The translations under genes and the position numbers were made by a program. From assembly GCF_013266755.1 (NCBI RefSeq), contig NZ_JABRWJ010000002.1, positions 806,001-870,000 of the forward strand: a DNA stretch of 64,000 nt, read 5' to 3'. The notes under the pieces are model-generated. The model saw only the letters and a program-made list of their open reading frames with translations, searched no databases and was not told where the DNA came from. This document shows, piece by piece, positions 8,071 to 16,683 of this stretch (the first letter of the stretch is position 1; every line of letters starts with the position of its first letter). This DNA is from Pseudaquabacterium terrae (lineage in GTDB: Bacteria; Pseudomonadota; Gammaproteobacteria; Burkholderiales; Burkholderiaceae_C).

Positions 8071-9429
8071 TCACCGAAGTGGCAGGCGCATGGTCACCAG
8101 CAGCCCGCTCGGCGACCGGTTCGCGAGTTCCAAGTGCCCCCCGTGTCCCTCGGCCACGGCCCTCACGATGGCCAGCCCGAGGCCGAACCCGCCGTGCGCC
8201 GCCTCCCGCGCCGCCGACAGCCGCGCGAAAGGCTCCACGACGCGCGGCAGATCCTCGCCCGGCACGCCCGGCCCGGTGTCGCTGACCCGGAGCAGCGCGT
8301 CGCCACCCTCGATCGCCAGCGTCACGCAGGCACCGCTCGCGTACTTGTTCGCGTTGTCGATGAGGTTGCGCAGCGCACGCGCGAGTGCGTCGGGTCGCAC
8401 CGGCCAGGGCAGGGATGCGGGGCCGTCGTAGCTTGCCACCTGCCCCATGGCGACGTGGTCCGCGCACTCGCTGCGCGCGAGGGCGGCCAGATCAACGCGG
8501 CGCCGAGGTTCCTCGCGCGATTCGCCCTGGAGGTAGGCCAGGGCCGATGCCGCCATCCGCGTCATCTTGTCGATGCTCCTGATCAGTTCCGCGCGCAGAA
8601 CCGGGTCCTCGACCAACTCGGCCTGGATGCGCAGCGCCGTCAATGGCGAGCGCAGGTCGTGGCCAATGGCCGCGAGCGTCTGCGTGCGGCGCGTCATATC
8701 GTCGGCAATGCGCTGCTGCATGGCGTTGAAGGCGTCGATCGCACGCCGCAAGTCCTCCGGCCCGGAGCGCGGCACGGTTCGAACCACGCGGCCGGCGTCG
8801 AATTGCTGCGCTGCTTCCGTCAACCGCGCCAAGGGCCGTCCCAGGCGGTGCGCGAACCACACTGCGGCCAGCCCCACGACGAGAAATGCCGCCCCGGACC
8901 GCATCAGCCAGGCCACCAGCTCGGAATGCAGATGCCACTCGTGCGGATGAATCTCGGCGTTGAGCCAGCCGCCGGACGCCAGACGGATTGAGATCACCAG
9001 GCCCGAGAGAGGAAAACGCATCTCGTCCGGTCTGCAGCGGGCATACGCGAAGTCCTCGCGTTGCAGCATGACCCGATCGACCTGCACGCCACCTTCCGGC
9101 AGCCGCAGCCTGGCGGCCAGCTCGGTCCGAACCTGAACCGCTTCGCGTTCCGTGCCCTGGGTTGCCGCGGGCTCGCTGGTGACCGTATAGCCCTCATGGC
9201 AGAACGAAGTGGCTGCCAGGAACGCTTCGCGGCGCTCGGGTGGCAAGTGTTCCAGCGCCTGGCGTGCCTGCCACAGCCGATGCACCGTCGACGCGTGGCC
9301 GGCCCAGGAGACCAGATCGTCCTGATCGGCCATCTCCAGCGCGGTCAGGATCGCCAACAGCACCACGAATGACGCGACGACGACGGCGGTCATCTGGGCA
9401 GCGAGCCCGCGGGGCCAGATCCGGATCAC
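8071..9429 (-). CDS. Two-component sensor histidine kinase (EnvZ/RstB-like)
   Basis: A 452-aa inner-membrane sensor kinase. One transmembrane helix at about residues 11-30, a periplasmic sensor region of ~130 residues, a second helix (AAFLVVGLAAVWFAH), then HAMP (LGRPLARLTEAAQQFDAGR), HisKA with the phospho-acceptor His in IGHDLRSPLTALR, and a HATPase domain with N-box NLIDNANKYA and G-boxes DTGPGVPGEDL and GGFGLGLAIV. The GTG start at 9429 overlaps the response-regulator stop (GTGA), which fixes the start and shows translational coupling. With the upstream regulator it forms a two-component system divergent from the ABC exporter at 10322. The stimulus is unknown. Confidence 0.92.
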   Translation of the reverse strand: MIRIWPRGLAAQMTAVVVASFVVLLAILTALEMADQDDLVSWAGHASTVHRLWQARQALEHLPPERREAFLAATSFCHEGYTVTSEPAATQGTEREAVQVRTELAARLRLPEGGVQVDRVMLQREDFAYARCRPDEMRFPLSGLVISIRLASGGWLNAEIHPHEWHLHSELVAWLMRSGAAFLVVGLAAVWFAHRLGRPLARLTEAAQQFDAGRVVRTVPRSGPEDLRRAIDAFNAMQQRIADDMTRRTQTLAAIGHDLRSPLTALRIQAELVEDPVLRAELIRSIDKMTRMAASALAYLQGESREEPRRRVDLAALARSECADHVAMGQVASYDGPASLPWPVRPDALARALRNLIDNANKYASGACVTLAIEGGDALLRVSDTGPGVPGEDLPRVVEPFARLSAAREAAHGGFGLGLAIVRAVAEGHGGHLELANRSPSGLLVTMRLPLR

Positions 9430-10148
9430 GCGAGCCACGTCAGCTCGGCCGCGAACACATAGCCGCTGCCCCACCTGGTAAGAATGAGCCGCGGCCGCTG
9501 CGCGTCGGGCTCGATCTTCCGGCGCAGCCGGCTGACCTGGTTGTCGATGCTTCGATCGAACAACTGTGCCTCCCGCCCGCGGGTCAGATCCAGCAGTTGG
9601 TCCCGCGTCAGCGTCAGCCCGGCACGCACCACGAAGGCCACCAGCAACGCGTGCTCTCCGCTCGAAAGCGCCACTGTCTCGCCGTCCTCGCCATGCAGCT
9701 CCGGCTGCGCGAGATCGAATTGCCAGCGATCGAACCGCACCACGCCGGCCTCCTGGCGCCGCCGGCGTGGCAGGGCCTCGGCTCGACGCAGGATGGCCTT
9801 GACGCGCGCCACCAGCTCCCGCGGGTTGAATGGCTTCGGCAGATAGTCGTCCGCGCCCAGTTCCAGCCCCAGGATGCGGTCGATCTCGTCGCTCCGCGCG
9901 GTGAGGAGCAAGACGGGCGGGCCGCCGCGATCACGCAGTCGGCGGCAGATGCTCAGGCCATCCTCTCCCGGCATCATCACGTCGAGCACGATCAGGTCGG
10001 GATGCGAGGCACCGAGCGCAGCGTCGAGCTCCCTGCCGTTGGCAGCCAGCGCCGTGCGGAACCCGTGCTGCTCGAGAAAGCGCGCCAATGGCCGGCGGAT
10101 GTCCGGATCGTCGTCGACGATAAGGACGTGGGGCCGCGTCTCCGTCAT
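9426..10148 (-). CDS. OmpR-family response regulator
   Basis: A 240-aa regulator. The receiver domain has the acidic pocket (IVDDDPDIRR), phospho-acceptor Asp in LIVLDVMMPGEDG, the Thr of LLLTARSD and the Lys of YLPKPFNP. Residues 140-235 form a winged-helix DNA-binding domain (LSSGEHALLVAFVVRAGLTLTRDQLLDL ... RSIDNQVSRLRRKIE). I chose the ATG at 10148 because the homologous part begins there (MTETRPHVLIVDDD). It is the first gene of a two-gene operon with the histidine kinase. A 10-bp-period direct repeat in the divergent intergenic region (10204-10221) is a candidate binding site. Confidence 0.93.
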   Translation of the reverse strand: MTETRPHVLIVDDDPDIRRPLARFLEQHGFRTALAANGRELDAALGASHPDLIVLDVMMPGEDGLSICRRLRDRGGPPVLLLTARSDEIDRILGLELGADDYLPKPFNPRELVARVKAILRRAEALPRRRRQEAGVVRFDRWQFDLAQPELHGEDGETVALSSGEHALLVAFVVRAGLTLTRDQLLDLTRGREAQLFDRSIDNQVSRLRRKIEPDAQRPRLILTRWGSGYVFAAELTWLA

Positions 10149-10203
10149 GCCGCCGCATCGTAGCGGGGCGCCGCCATCGGCGCCGGCGCAAGGCGGGCGG
10201 GAC

Positions 10204-10221
10204 TTTGTCGCAGTTTGTCGC
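10204..10221. promoter_or_regulatory. Direct repeat TTTGTCGC x2, candidate response-regulator box
   Basis: TTTGTCGC occurs at 10204-10211 and again at 10214-10221, giving a 10-bp repeat period. OmpR-family regulators bind tandem half-sites spaced about one helical turn. The pair sits 56 bp upstream of the response regulator and about 100 bp upstream of the ABC ATPase gene, so it could serve both divergent promoters. Confidence 0.45.
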
Positions 10222-10321
10222 GAGCCCCCGCGCGGGGCACAGGTTGCGACCATCGGGCCCGCGGCCGGCACAGATTCCGCAGCACGCGCCGCCTAGCCTT
10301 CCGTTCACACGGAGGACTTCG

Positions 10322-11050
10322 ATGCATGCCTTGCTGGATGCCCAGGGCTTGACCAAGTCGTTTGGACAAGTCACCGCCCTGCACCCCCTGGATCTCCAGG
10401 TCGGTGCGGGAGAGATCGTCTGCCTGCTGGGCGCGAACGGCGCTGGCAAGACCACCACCCTCAATCTGTTTCTCGGCTTCCTCACGCCCACGGGCGGAAC
10501 GGCGTTGGTGGATGGAATCGATGTCGCCAAGGCCACCCGCTCGGCGCGCCGGGCGCTGGCCTACATCCCGGAGCAGGTGGCGCTGTACCCCTCCCTCAGC
10601 GGCCTGGAGAACCTGGCGTTCTTCGACCGCATGGCCGGCGGGCGCCGACGGGTGGTCGAACTCGTGCAGCTGCTGGAGCGCGTGGGCCTCGATGCGGCCA
10701 GCGCGGGCCAAGCGGCGGGCACGTACTCCAAGGGCATGCGCCAGAAAGTGGGCATCGCCATCGCACTGGCCAAGGACGCCCGCTGCCTGCTGCTCGACGA
10801 GCCGCTCTCCGGCCTGGATCCGATGGCTGCCAATGCCTTCTGTGGCCTGCTCGCGGCACTCGGGCAGGACGGGCGCGCCGTCCTGATGGCCACGCACGAT
10901 CTGTTCCGCGCCAAGGAAGTCGGCACGCGCATAGGCATCATGAAACAGGGCCGGCTGGTGGAGCAGGTGAGCGCCGCCACCGTCGATGCACGTGAGCTGG
11001 AGCGCATCTACCTCGATCACATGAAGATGCCGCGGGAGGGCGCGACATGA
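10322..11050 (+). CDS. ABC transporter ATP-binding protein
   Basis: A 242-aa ATPase subunit. Walker A is GANGAGKTT, the Q-loop region is YIPEQVALYPSLSGLENL, the signature is TYSKGMRQKVGIA (SKGMRQ in place of LSGGQ, common in DrrA/CcmA-type exporters), Walker B is CLLLDEPLSGLDP and the switch His lies in LMATHDLFRA. GGAGGA lies six bases before the ATG at 10322. The stop overlaps the next gene by ATGA. It probably energises the two ABC-2 permeases that follow. Divergent from the two-component system, which likely regulates it, a layout typical of stress- or peptide-responsive export modules. Confidence 0.92.
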   Translation: MHALLDAQGLTKSFGQVTALHPLDLQVGAGEIVCLLGANGAGKTTTLNLFLGFLTPTGGTALVDGIDVAKATRSARRALAYIPEQVALYPSLSGLENLAFFDRMAGGRRRVVELVQLLERVGLDAASAGQAAGTYSKGMRQKVGIAIALAKDARCLLLDEPLSGLDPMAANAFCGLLAALGQDGRAVLMATHDLFRAKEVGTRIGIMKQGRLVEQVSAATVDARELERIYLDHMKMPREGAT

Positions 11051-12468
11051 TCCGGGCGCTGCTGATCAAGGAGCTGCGCCTGCTGTGGCGCCATCGAACC
11101 GCCGGCTGGCTTGCGTTGACGTTGCTCGTGGCGGTACCGGCGGCGGCGCTGCTCGCGGTCCAGCGGGTGGAGCGCTTCGAGTTCGAACGGCACTCGGCCC
11201 AGGCGGCCGATCGAGTGCTGTGGGATGCACAGGGCGTGCGCAATCCGCACGCTGCCGCGCATTTCTCGCGTTATGCCTTCAAGTCCATGTCGCCGCTGGC
11301 CGCTTTCGATCCCGGCGTGGTCGATCACGCGGGCCTGGCCGTGTGGATGGAGGCGCATCAGCAAAGCCCTCCCGTCTATCGCCGCGCCGAGGACCAGGCT
11401 GCGGATCTGCGCCTGGCCGCCTTGACGCCAGCCTGGCTTCTTCAGGTCGTCGCCCCGCTCCTGCTCCTCATCGCACTCCATCCGGCGATTGCCGGCGAGC
11501 GCGAAGACGGCACCTTCCGGCACCTCGCCGCCGCGGGCGCGGGGACTGCCGCGGTGGTCGCCGGCAAACTTGGCGCCGCGGTGGCCGCCCTGGCCGTCGT
11601 GCTGCTGCCTGCGGTGGCGGCCGCCCTGGTCGTCGCGGCCTCCTGCGCGCACACGCCCGCGCTGCCGGACCTGGCTCTGCGGTCAGCCGGGCTCTTGCTG
11701 GCCTACGGAGGCGGCCTGTTGATCTTCGCGCTGGTGTCGCTGGGCGTCTCTGCGCTGTGCAGGCAGCGTCGCACCGCACTGCTCGCCTTGATGGTGCTCT
11801 GGCTCGCCACGGCGATCGTCGTGCCGCGCCTGGGTACGGACCTGGCGCTCGAGCGCCATCCCGAGCCCGACGCGCAGACGTTCAGGACTGCCCTGGCCGC
11901 ATCGGCGGACAGCCTGTGGTCGGACCGCGCGTTTCAGTCCAGGCAACTCGCGCAGGTGCTGGTTCGCCACGGCGTGGAGCGGGCTCAGGACCTGCCCTTC
12001 AATTACCTGGGGCTGCAGCTGCAGCTCAGCGAAGAACGGGCGCAGCCGAGGTTCGACGCGTTCTACGCGTCCATGAGTGCGCGCCACGCCGCGCAGGAGT
12101 CGGTGCTCGCGCGAGTGGCATGGGCATCGCCCGGCCTGGCGCTGGGCGTGCTGTCGTCGGGCCTCGCGGCAAGCGACCGTCTTCATCACACCGCCTTCGT
12201 GCGCGACGCCGAGCTGCAGCGGCGGCGCATCATGAAGCAGCTCAACGCCGACATCCAGGCCCACGCCGGCCACGATGGCACCGGCTACACCGCGGACGAA
12301 CGCTTGTGGCGTGCCGTGGCTGATTTTCAGCACACGCCGGTTCCGTTCACCTTGGCCCAGGCACCGTACGCCGAGACGGCGCTCACGCTGCTGGTGCAGT
12401 TGATCGCGGCGTTGGCATTCGCCTGGTTCGCCGTCGCCCGAGCCCACTTGCGGAGCATCGCCGAATGA
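11047..12468 (+). CDS. ABC-2 type permease, DUF3526-like (first of two)
   Basis: A 473-aa membrane protein. A first transmembrane helix lies near residues 18-38, a large extracytoplasmic region follows, and then a cluster of helices (about 130-260: LLQVVAPLLLLIALHPAIAGERED, AAALAVVLLPAVAAALVV, LLLAYGGGLLIFALVSLGVSAL). A second extracytoplasmic loop and a final helix near the C-terminus follow. The GEREDGTFRHLAAAG segment is the ABC-2 motif contacting the ATPase. Start and stop overlap neighbours by ATGA. The substrate is unknown; DUF3526 permeases typically occur as a pair with one ATPase, as here. Confidence 0.85.
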   Translation: MIRALLIKELRLLWRHRTAGWLALTLLVAVPAAALLAVQRVERFEFERHSAQAADRVLWDAQGVRNPHAAAHFSRYAFKSMSPLAAFDPGVVDHAGLAVWMEAHQQSPPVYRRAEDQAADLRLAALTPAWLLQVVAPLLLLIALHPAIAGEREDGTFRHLAAAGAGTAAVVAGKLGAAVAALAVVLLPAVAAALVVAASCAHTPALPDLALRSAGLLLAYGGGLLIFALVSLGVSALCRQRRTALLALMVLWLATAIVVPRLGTDLALERHPEPDAQTFRTALAASADSLWSDRAFQSRQLAQVLVRHGVERAQDLPFNYLGLQLQLSEERAQPRFDAFYASMSARHAAQESVLARVAWASPGLALGVLSSGLAASDRLHHTAFVRDAELQRRRIMKQLNADIQAHAGHDGTGYTADERLWRAVADFQHTPVPFTLAQAPYAETALTLLVQLIAALAFAWFAVARAHLRSIAE

Positions 12469-13862
12469 TCCTCGCGACGCTGCGCCTTGAATGCCGGATC
12501 TTCTTCGCCACCCCGGCTGGCGGCCTCGCGTTCGTGCTGATGCTCGCCCTCAGCGTGTGCGCGCTCGTGGCCGGCGAGAGCCAGCACGCGCTGGACGAGC
12601 GCGCCCGGCAAGCGCATGCCCGCGCTGTACAGGGGGCATTCGAAGCGTGGAGGGGCGCACTGGTGCGCATCGAAGCCACGGGCATCGCCAAGTCGCCCCA
12701 CGAAGCGCAGCCGATGAACTTGAGCGTGCCCGTGGCGCTGGCGCCGGGGCCGCTGCCCGCTTTCGCCCTCGGCCTGCGCGAGCTGCTGCCCTCGCAGGCC
12801 ACGCTATCGCCCTGGAACACGTCCGCCACGGTGTTCCCGGCCTACCAGTTTCAGAACCCGACGCTCCTGGCGCTGGGTCGCTTCGACCTGAACTTCGTCA
12901 CCATCGTGCTGCTGCCGTTGCTGATGATTGCAGTGTCTTCGGACACGCTCGGGCGCGAGCGCGCCCGCGGCACCTTGCGCCTGCTGCTGGCACAAGGCGC
13001 CCGGTTGGAAAGCCTGGCGGGGTGGCGGCTGATCCTTCGAAACACCTGGATCGTGCTGCCCTTGATGCTGGCGAGCGCAGCGTACGCGGCCTCGGCGGCA
13101 CCGGTCGAATCCTGGATCTTCTATCTCCTCTGGCTGGCGGCCACCGGTCTTTACGCCGGTGTCTGGTTGGGCCTTATCGCCCTTGCCGTTGCGTGGTACC
13201 GGCGCACGGAGGCCGTGGCCGCGAGCCTTGTCGCCGCTTGGACGGCGGTCGTGCTTGTCCTGCCTGCCGTGCTGGCTGCCGCGGCTGAAGCGTCCTACCC
13301 CGCGCCATCGCGGCTTGCGTATCTGTCGGAGCTGCGCGCGGCGCAGATCGACGCCAGCCGCGAAGTGGATCGGCTGACCCGAGGTTATCTCCTCGATCAT
13401 CCGGAGTTGACAATCAGCGATCAGGCCGCGCCCAGCTTCCATCGCGATGCCTACCTGGCCAACCTCGAGGTCGAGCGTCGAACCGCATCGATCCTGGCGG
13501 CCTTCGACCGATCGCGGGCCGATCGCCAGTCATCATTGGCCCGCGCTCAGTACGCCTCCGCGGCACTCGTCGCACAGAGGCTGCTGAATCGGCTCGCGGG
13601 GGCGGACGAGGCGCGGTACTGGCGGTTCCAAGCCGGCGTTCGCGCATGCCTGGCTCACTTGGCCGACGCAGTGGGGCCGTCGGTCGTCTCCGGTCAACGG
13701 ATTCGCTTGGCAGAGGTGGAGGGCGCAACCGCTTGCGCTATCGATCCTCCGTCGCTGCGGGAACTCATCGTCGAATCTCGATGGCCGGTGTTCTATCTGG
13801 TCTCGCTCGCAGCGGTGCTGTTGCTGTTTGCGCGACGGCGCCTTCGACGGCCGCCGGACTGA
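12465..13862 (+). CDS. ABC-2 type permease, DUF3526-like (second of two)
   Basis: A 465-aa paralogue of the preceding permease with the same plan: N-terminal helix (GGLAFVLMLALSVCALVAG), long extracytoplasmic loop, a helix cluster around residues 140-270, a second loop, and a C-terminal helix ending in FARRRLRRP. The motif SDTLGRERARGTLRLLLAQGARL corresponds to the ATPase-coupling segment. Its start overlaps the preceding stop (ATGA), completing a three-gene exporter operon. After its stop, 13863-14007 shows no clear terminator. Confidence 0.85.
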   Translation: MILATLRLECRIFFATPAGGLAFVLMLALSVCALVAGESQHALDERARQAHARAVQGAFEAWRGALVRIEATGIAKSPHEAQPMNLSVPVALAPGPLPAFALGLRELLPSQATLSPWNTSATVFPAYQFQNPTLLALGRFDLNFVTIVLLPLLMIAVSSDTLGRERARGTLRLLLAQGARLESLAGWRLILRNTWIVLPLMLASAAYAASAAPVESWIFYLLWLAATGLYAGVWLGLIALAVAWYRRTEAVAASLVAAWTAVVLVLPAVLAAAAEASYPAPSRLAYLSELRAAQIDASREVDRLTRGYLLDHPELTISDQAAPSFHRDAYLANLEVERRTASILAAFDRSRADRQSSLARAQYASAALVAQRLLNRLAGADEARYWRFQAGVRACLAHLADAVGPSVVSGQRIRLAEVEGATACAIDPPSLRELIVESRWPVFYLVSLAAVLLLFARRRLRRPPD

Positions 13863-14007
13863 AGGCCGGATCGATGGACCTTCAGCGCACGATGCCGTGG
13901 AATGGCGGCCGCCCGGCGCCCGTACACCGTCAGGCGCCCAGGATCGGCGGCGTGTCGGTCCGGTGCCCGAACAACGCACGTGCGTGGTCATCACGCGGGA
14001 GACCTCC

Positions 14008-14583
14008 ATGACCTTCGAGCTTCGAAATCCTGTCCTGGCGTGTTCATTGGCGGCCCTGGCTGTCCTGTCCGGCGGGTCGGCCCTGGCCGACAAGGGCGGG
14101 AACGACAACCGCACGGTCGGCGCCCAATTGAGCGGCTTCCAGGAAGTGCCGGTTGTCTCGACCAAGGGCAGCGGCGAATTCAAGGCGAAGATCAACAGCC
14201 AGACGAACGAGATCGAGTACGAGTTCAGCTACGCCGACATGCAGGCGACAGTGCTGCAGGCGCACATCCACCTCGGGCAGCGCGGTGTCAACGGCGGCAT
14301 CATGGTCTGGCTGTGCCAGTCGGCCGCCAACCCCGCGCCCGCCGCGGTGGCGGGCTTCACGCCGGTGTGCAGCAGCCCGGCGTTCTCGTCCGGCGGCATC
14401 ATCAACGCGGCCAGCATCGTCGGGCCGGGCGGCGCACAGCAGCTGGGCGCCGGCGAGCTGGCCGAGTTGGTGGCCGCGTTCCGCGCGGGCGTCGCGTACG
14501 TCAACGTGCACACCGCCACGTCGCCAGGTGGGGAGATTCGCGGGCAGATCCGCTCGGGCAGCGGACACGGGCACGGGCACTGA
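14008..14583 (+). CDS. Secreted CHRD-domain protein
   Basis: A 191-aa exported protein. Residues 1-28 form a signal peptide ending SGGSALA. The rest is one CHRD domain (named from chordin), recognisable by LSGFQEVPVVSTKGSGEFKA, LQAHIHLGQRGVNGGIMVWL and the closing AYVNVHTATSPGGEIRGQI. The C-terminus GHGHGH is an imperfect His tail that may bind metal. GGGAG precedes the ATG at 14008. The molecular function of bacterial CHRD proteins is not established; they are usually periplasmic or surface-exposed. The gene stands alone and converges with the hybrid kinase. Confidence 0.9.
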   Translation: MTFELRNPVLACSLAALAVLSGGSALADKGGNDNRTVGAQLSGFQEVPVVSTKGSGEFKAKINSQTNEIEYEFSYADMQATVLQAHIHLGQRGVNGGIMVWLCQSAANPAPAAVAGFTPVCSSPAFSSGGIINAASIVGPGGAQQLGAGELAELVAAFRAGVAYVNVHTATSPGGEIRGQIRSGSGHGHGH

Positions 14584-14600
14584 CGCCGGCGGACCACGAA

Positions 14601-16466
14601 TCACCACTGCGTGGCCGGATTCGTCCGCTGCCCGGTCCAGCGCTCGATCGCGGCCGAGAGCTGCGCGCTGCTGACCGGCTTGGTCAGGAAGCCGTCCATG
14701 CCCGCTTCGATGCAGCGGTCGCGGTCGGTCGCCAGCGAATCCGCCGTGAGCGCGACGATGGGCAGATGCGCGCCGTTCGGCCGCTCGGCGTGGCGGATGC
14801 GGCGCGCGGCTTCGTAGCCGTCCATCACCGGCATGTGGCAGTCCATGAACACGATGTCGTAGTGGCCCAGCGCGGCGGCCGTGTGGGCGGCGTCGCCATC
14901 GGCCACCACGTCGACCTCGCAGCCGAGCTGCCGCAGCATCTGCTCGACCAGCATCTGGTTCGTCAGGTCGTCCTCGGCCAGCAGCACCGAGACGGACAGC
15001 TCGGCGTGGCCGTCGTCGGCGGCATCGTGCGCGGCCGGCAGCGGCGTTTCGGCCGGTGCCTCCGCCAGCGGCAGGTCGACCCAGAAGTGCGAGCCTGAAC
15101 CGACGCGGCTCTCCACGCGCACCTGGCCGCCCATCAATTCGGCCAGTTCCTTGACGATGGCCAGCCCCAGGCCGCTGCCGCTGTGGCGCCGGGTGCTCGA
15201 GCTGTCGCCCTGGGTGAAGGCGCCGAAGATCGACTCCACCTGCTCCGGCGCGATGCCGATGCCGGTGTCGTGCACCGACAGGCGCACGCGCAGCGGCGCG
15301 GGCTCGAGCACCCGGACCTCCAGGATCACCGAGCCGCGCTCGGTGAACTTGACGGCGTTGTGCAGCAGGTTCACCAGCAGCTGGCGCAGGCGCACCGGAT
15401 CGGCCAGCACCCGCGCCGGCAGCGAGCGCGACACCGTGCCGGACAACACGATCGGCTTGTCGCGCGCGGTGATCTGCACCAGCTCCACCGCCTCGGCGGC
15501 GAGGGCGCGCAGGTCGACGCCGGCGAGGTTGAGCGTGAGATTGCCGGCTTCGATGCGCGACAGGTCGAGCACGTCGTCGATCAGCGCCAGCAGCGCCGTG
15601 GCTGAGCGGTGCGCCGTGCGCACGTAGCGCTGCTGCGTGGGCGTGAGCGGCGAGGCGATGAGCAGCTCGGCCGCGCCGAGGATGCCGTTCATCGGCGTGC
15701 GGATCTCGTGGCTGGTGACCGCCAGGAACTGCGACTTTGCGAGGTTCGCCTGCTCGGCATTCAGGCGCGCCTGCCGCAGCTCCACCGCCTGCTGCTCCAG
15801 CGCCTGCGCCTTCTGCTCGAGGCTGACGACCAGCGAGCGCGCGGCGTGGATCGCCTGCTGCGTACGCTGGCGCAGCCGCTCGGTCACCAGGCCGGCCAGC
15901 GACAGGTACAGGCCCAGCAGGTACAGCGTGACGGCGATGCCCAAGCGATCGGGCCAGAACGCGCGTGCCGGATCGTGCAGGCTGATCCAGACCGAGTAGC
16001 CCAGGTAGGCCGCGGTGATCACATGCCCGAAGTACAGCGCGCGCCGGAAGCCGTTGCCGACCTGGTCGACGACGCGGATCAGCAGGAAGTAGGCGAAGAA
16101 CAGGTTGCCGCTCTCCAGGTGGTGCAGGCTGCCCATCCAGACCAGGATGTCCAGGTGGAACAGCAGCAGGCTCAGGTCGACGCGGCCGCTGCGGCCGTAG
16201 CCGAAGCGCAGCACGAGCCCGGCGCCGGCGGCGTACGACAGGTTCACCGCGACGAGGGCCAACAGCGGCGGCTGGGGAAACGGCGCGCCGCTGCGCCAGT
16301 CCTGCAGCACGGCCATGATGCACAGGATGACGAAGCCGATGGCGCGCAGGGCGGGGATCTGGCGGGTGTAGAGGCGGCGCGCGTTGGCGGCTTTGCGGTG
16401 CTGCAGGAGCGACTCGTCCAGCGTGAAGCCGGTGTCGGGTTCGATAGCTGCGGCGTTGCGTTTCAT
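14601..16466 (-). CDS. Membrane hybrid sensor histidine kinase/response regulator
   Basis: A 621-aa hybrid kinase. Residues 40-195 hold about five or six transmembrane helices with no periplasmic domain of size. A coiled coil (residues 200-245) leads to HisKA with the phospho-acceptor His at about 253 in SHEIRTPMNGIL. The HATPase domain has NLLHNAVKFTERG, DTGIGIAPEQ and GSGLGLAIVKELAEL. The C-terminal receiver domain has Asp at about 542 in MDCHMPVMDG and the Lys of LTKPVS. I chose the ATG at 16466, where the conserved protein begins. No separate response regulator or Hpt gene is next to it, so output is unknown. It is divergent from the subtilase at 16684. Confidence 0.9.
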   Translation of the reverse strand: MKRNAAAIEPDTGFTLDESLLQHRKAANARRLYTRQIPALRAIGFVILCIMAVLQDWRSGAPFPQPPLLALVAVNLSYAAGAGLVLRFGYGRSGRVDLSLLLFHLDILVWMGSLHHLESGNLFFAYFLLIRVVDQVGNGFRRALYFGHVITAAYLGYSVWISLHDPARAFWPDRLGIAVTLYLLGLYLSLAGLVTERLRQRTQQAIHAARSLVVSLEQKAQALEQQAVELRQARLNAEQANLAKSQFLAVTSHEIRTPMNGILGAAELLIASPLTPTQQRYVRTAHRSATALLALIDDVLDLSRIEAGNLTLNLAGVDLRALAAEAVELVQITARDKPIVLSGTVSRSLPARVLADPVRLRQLLVNLLHNAVKFTERGSVILEVRVLEPAPLRVRLSVHDTGIGIAPEQVESIFGAFTQGDSSSTRRHSGSGLGLAIVKELAELMGGQVRVESRVGSGSHFWVDLPLAEAPAETPLPAAHDAADDGHAELSVSVLLAEDDLTNQMLVEQMLRQLGCEVDVVADGDAAHTAAALGHYDIVFMDCHMPVMDGYEAARRIRHAERPNGAHLPIVALTADSLATDRDRCIEAGMDGFLTKPVSSAQLSAAIERWTGQRTNPATQW

Positions 16467-16683
16467 AAAGCCCCGTCCCTGGGACCGCAGGGGGACATGA
16501 TGGGGCTGTGGGGGGAGGGGCGCAATCCTCCGGGGGGCGGATGAGCGGGGGCCCGCATCCACGGGCAGGTCCGGGTATCTCCGACTCGACAGGGTCGGGG
16601 TGGCGAATAGTCTCCCCTCGTCCCTGTCCCGTCGTGCCCCGCCTCACGAAGGTGGCGGCACGCCATCTCGAAGGATCGCCACC

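Noticed and set aside
16467-16683. Imperfect inverted repeats between the hybrid kinase and the subtilase
   Set aside because: The arms are G/C runs with several mismatches, expected by chance in this composition.
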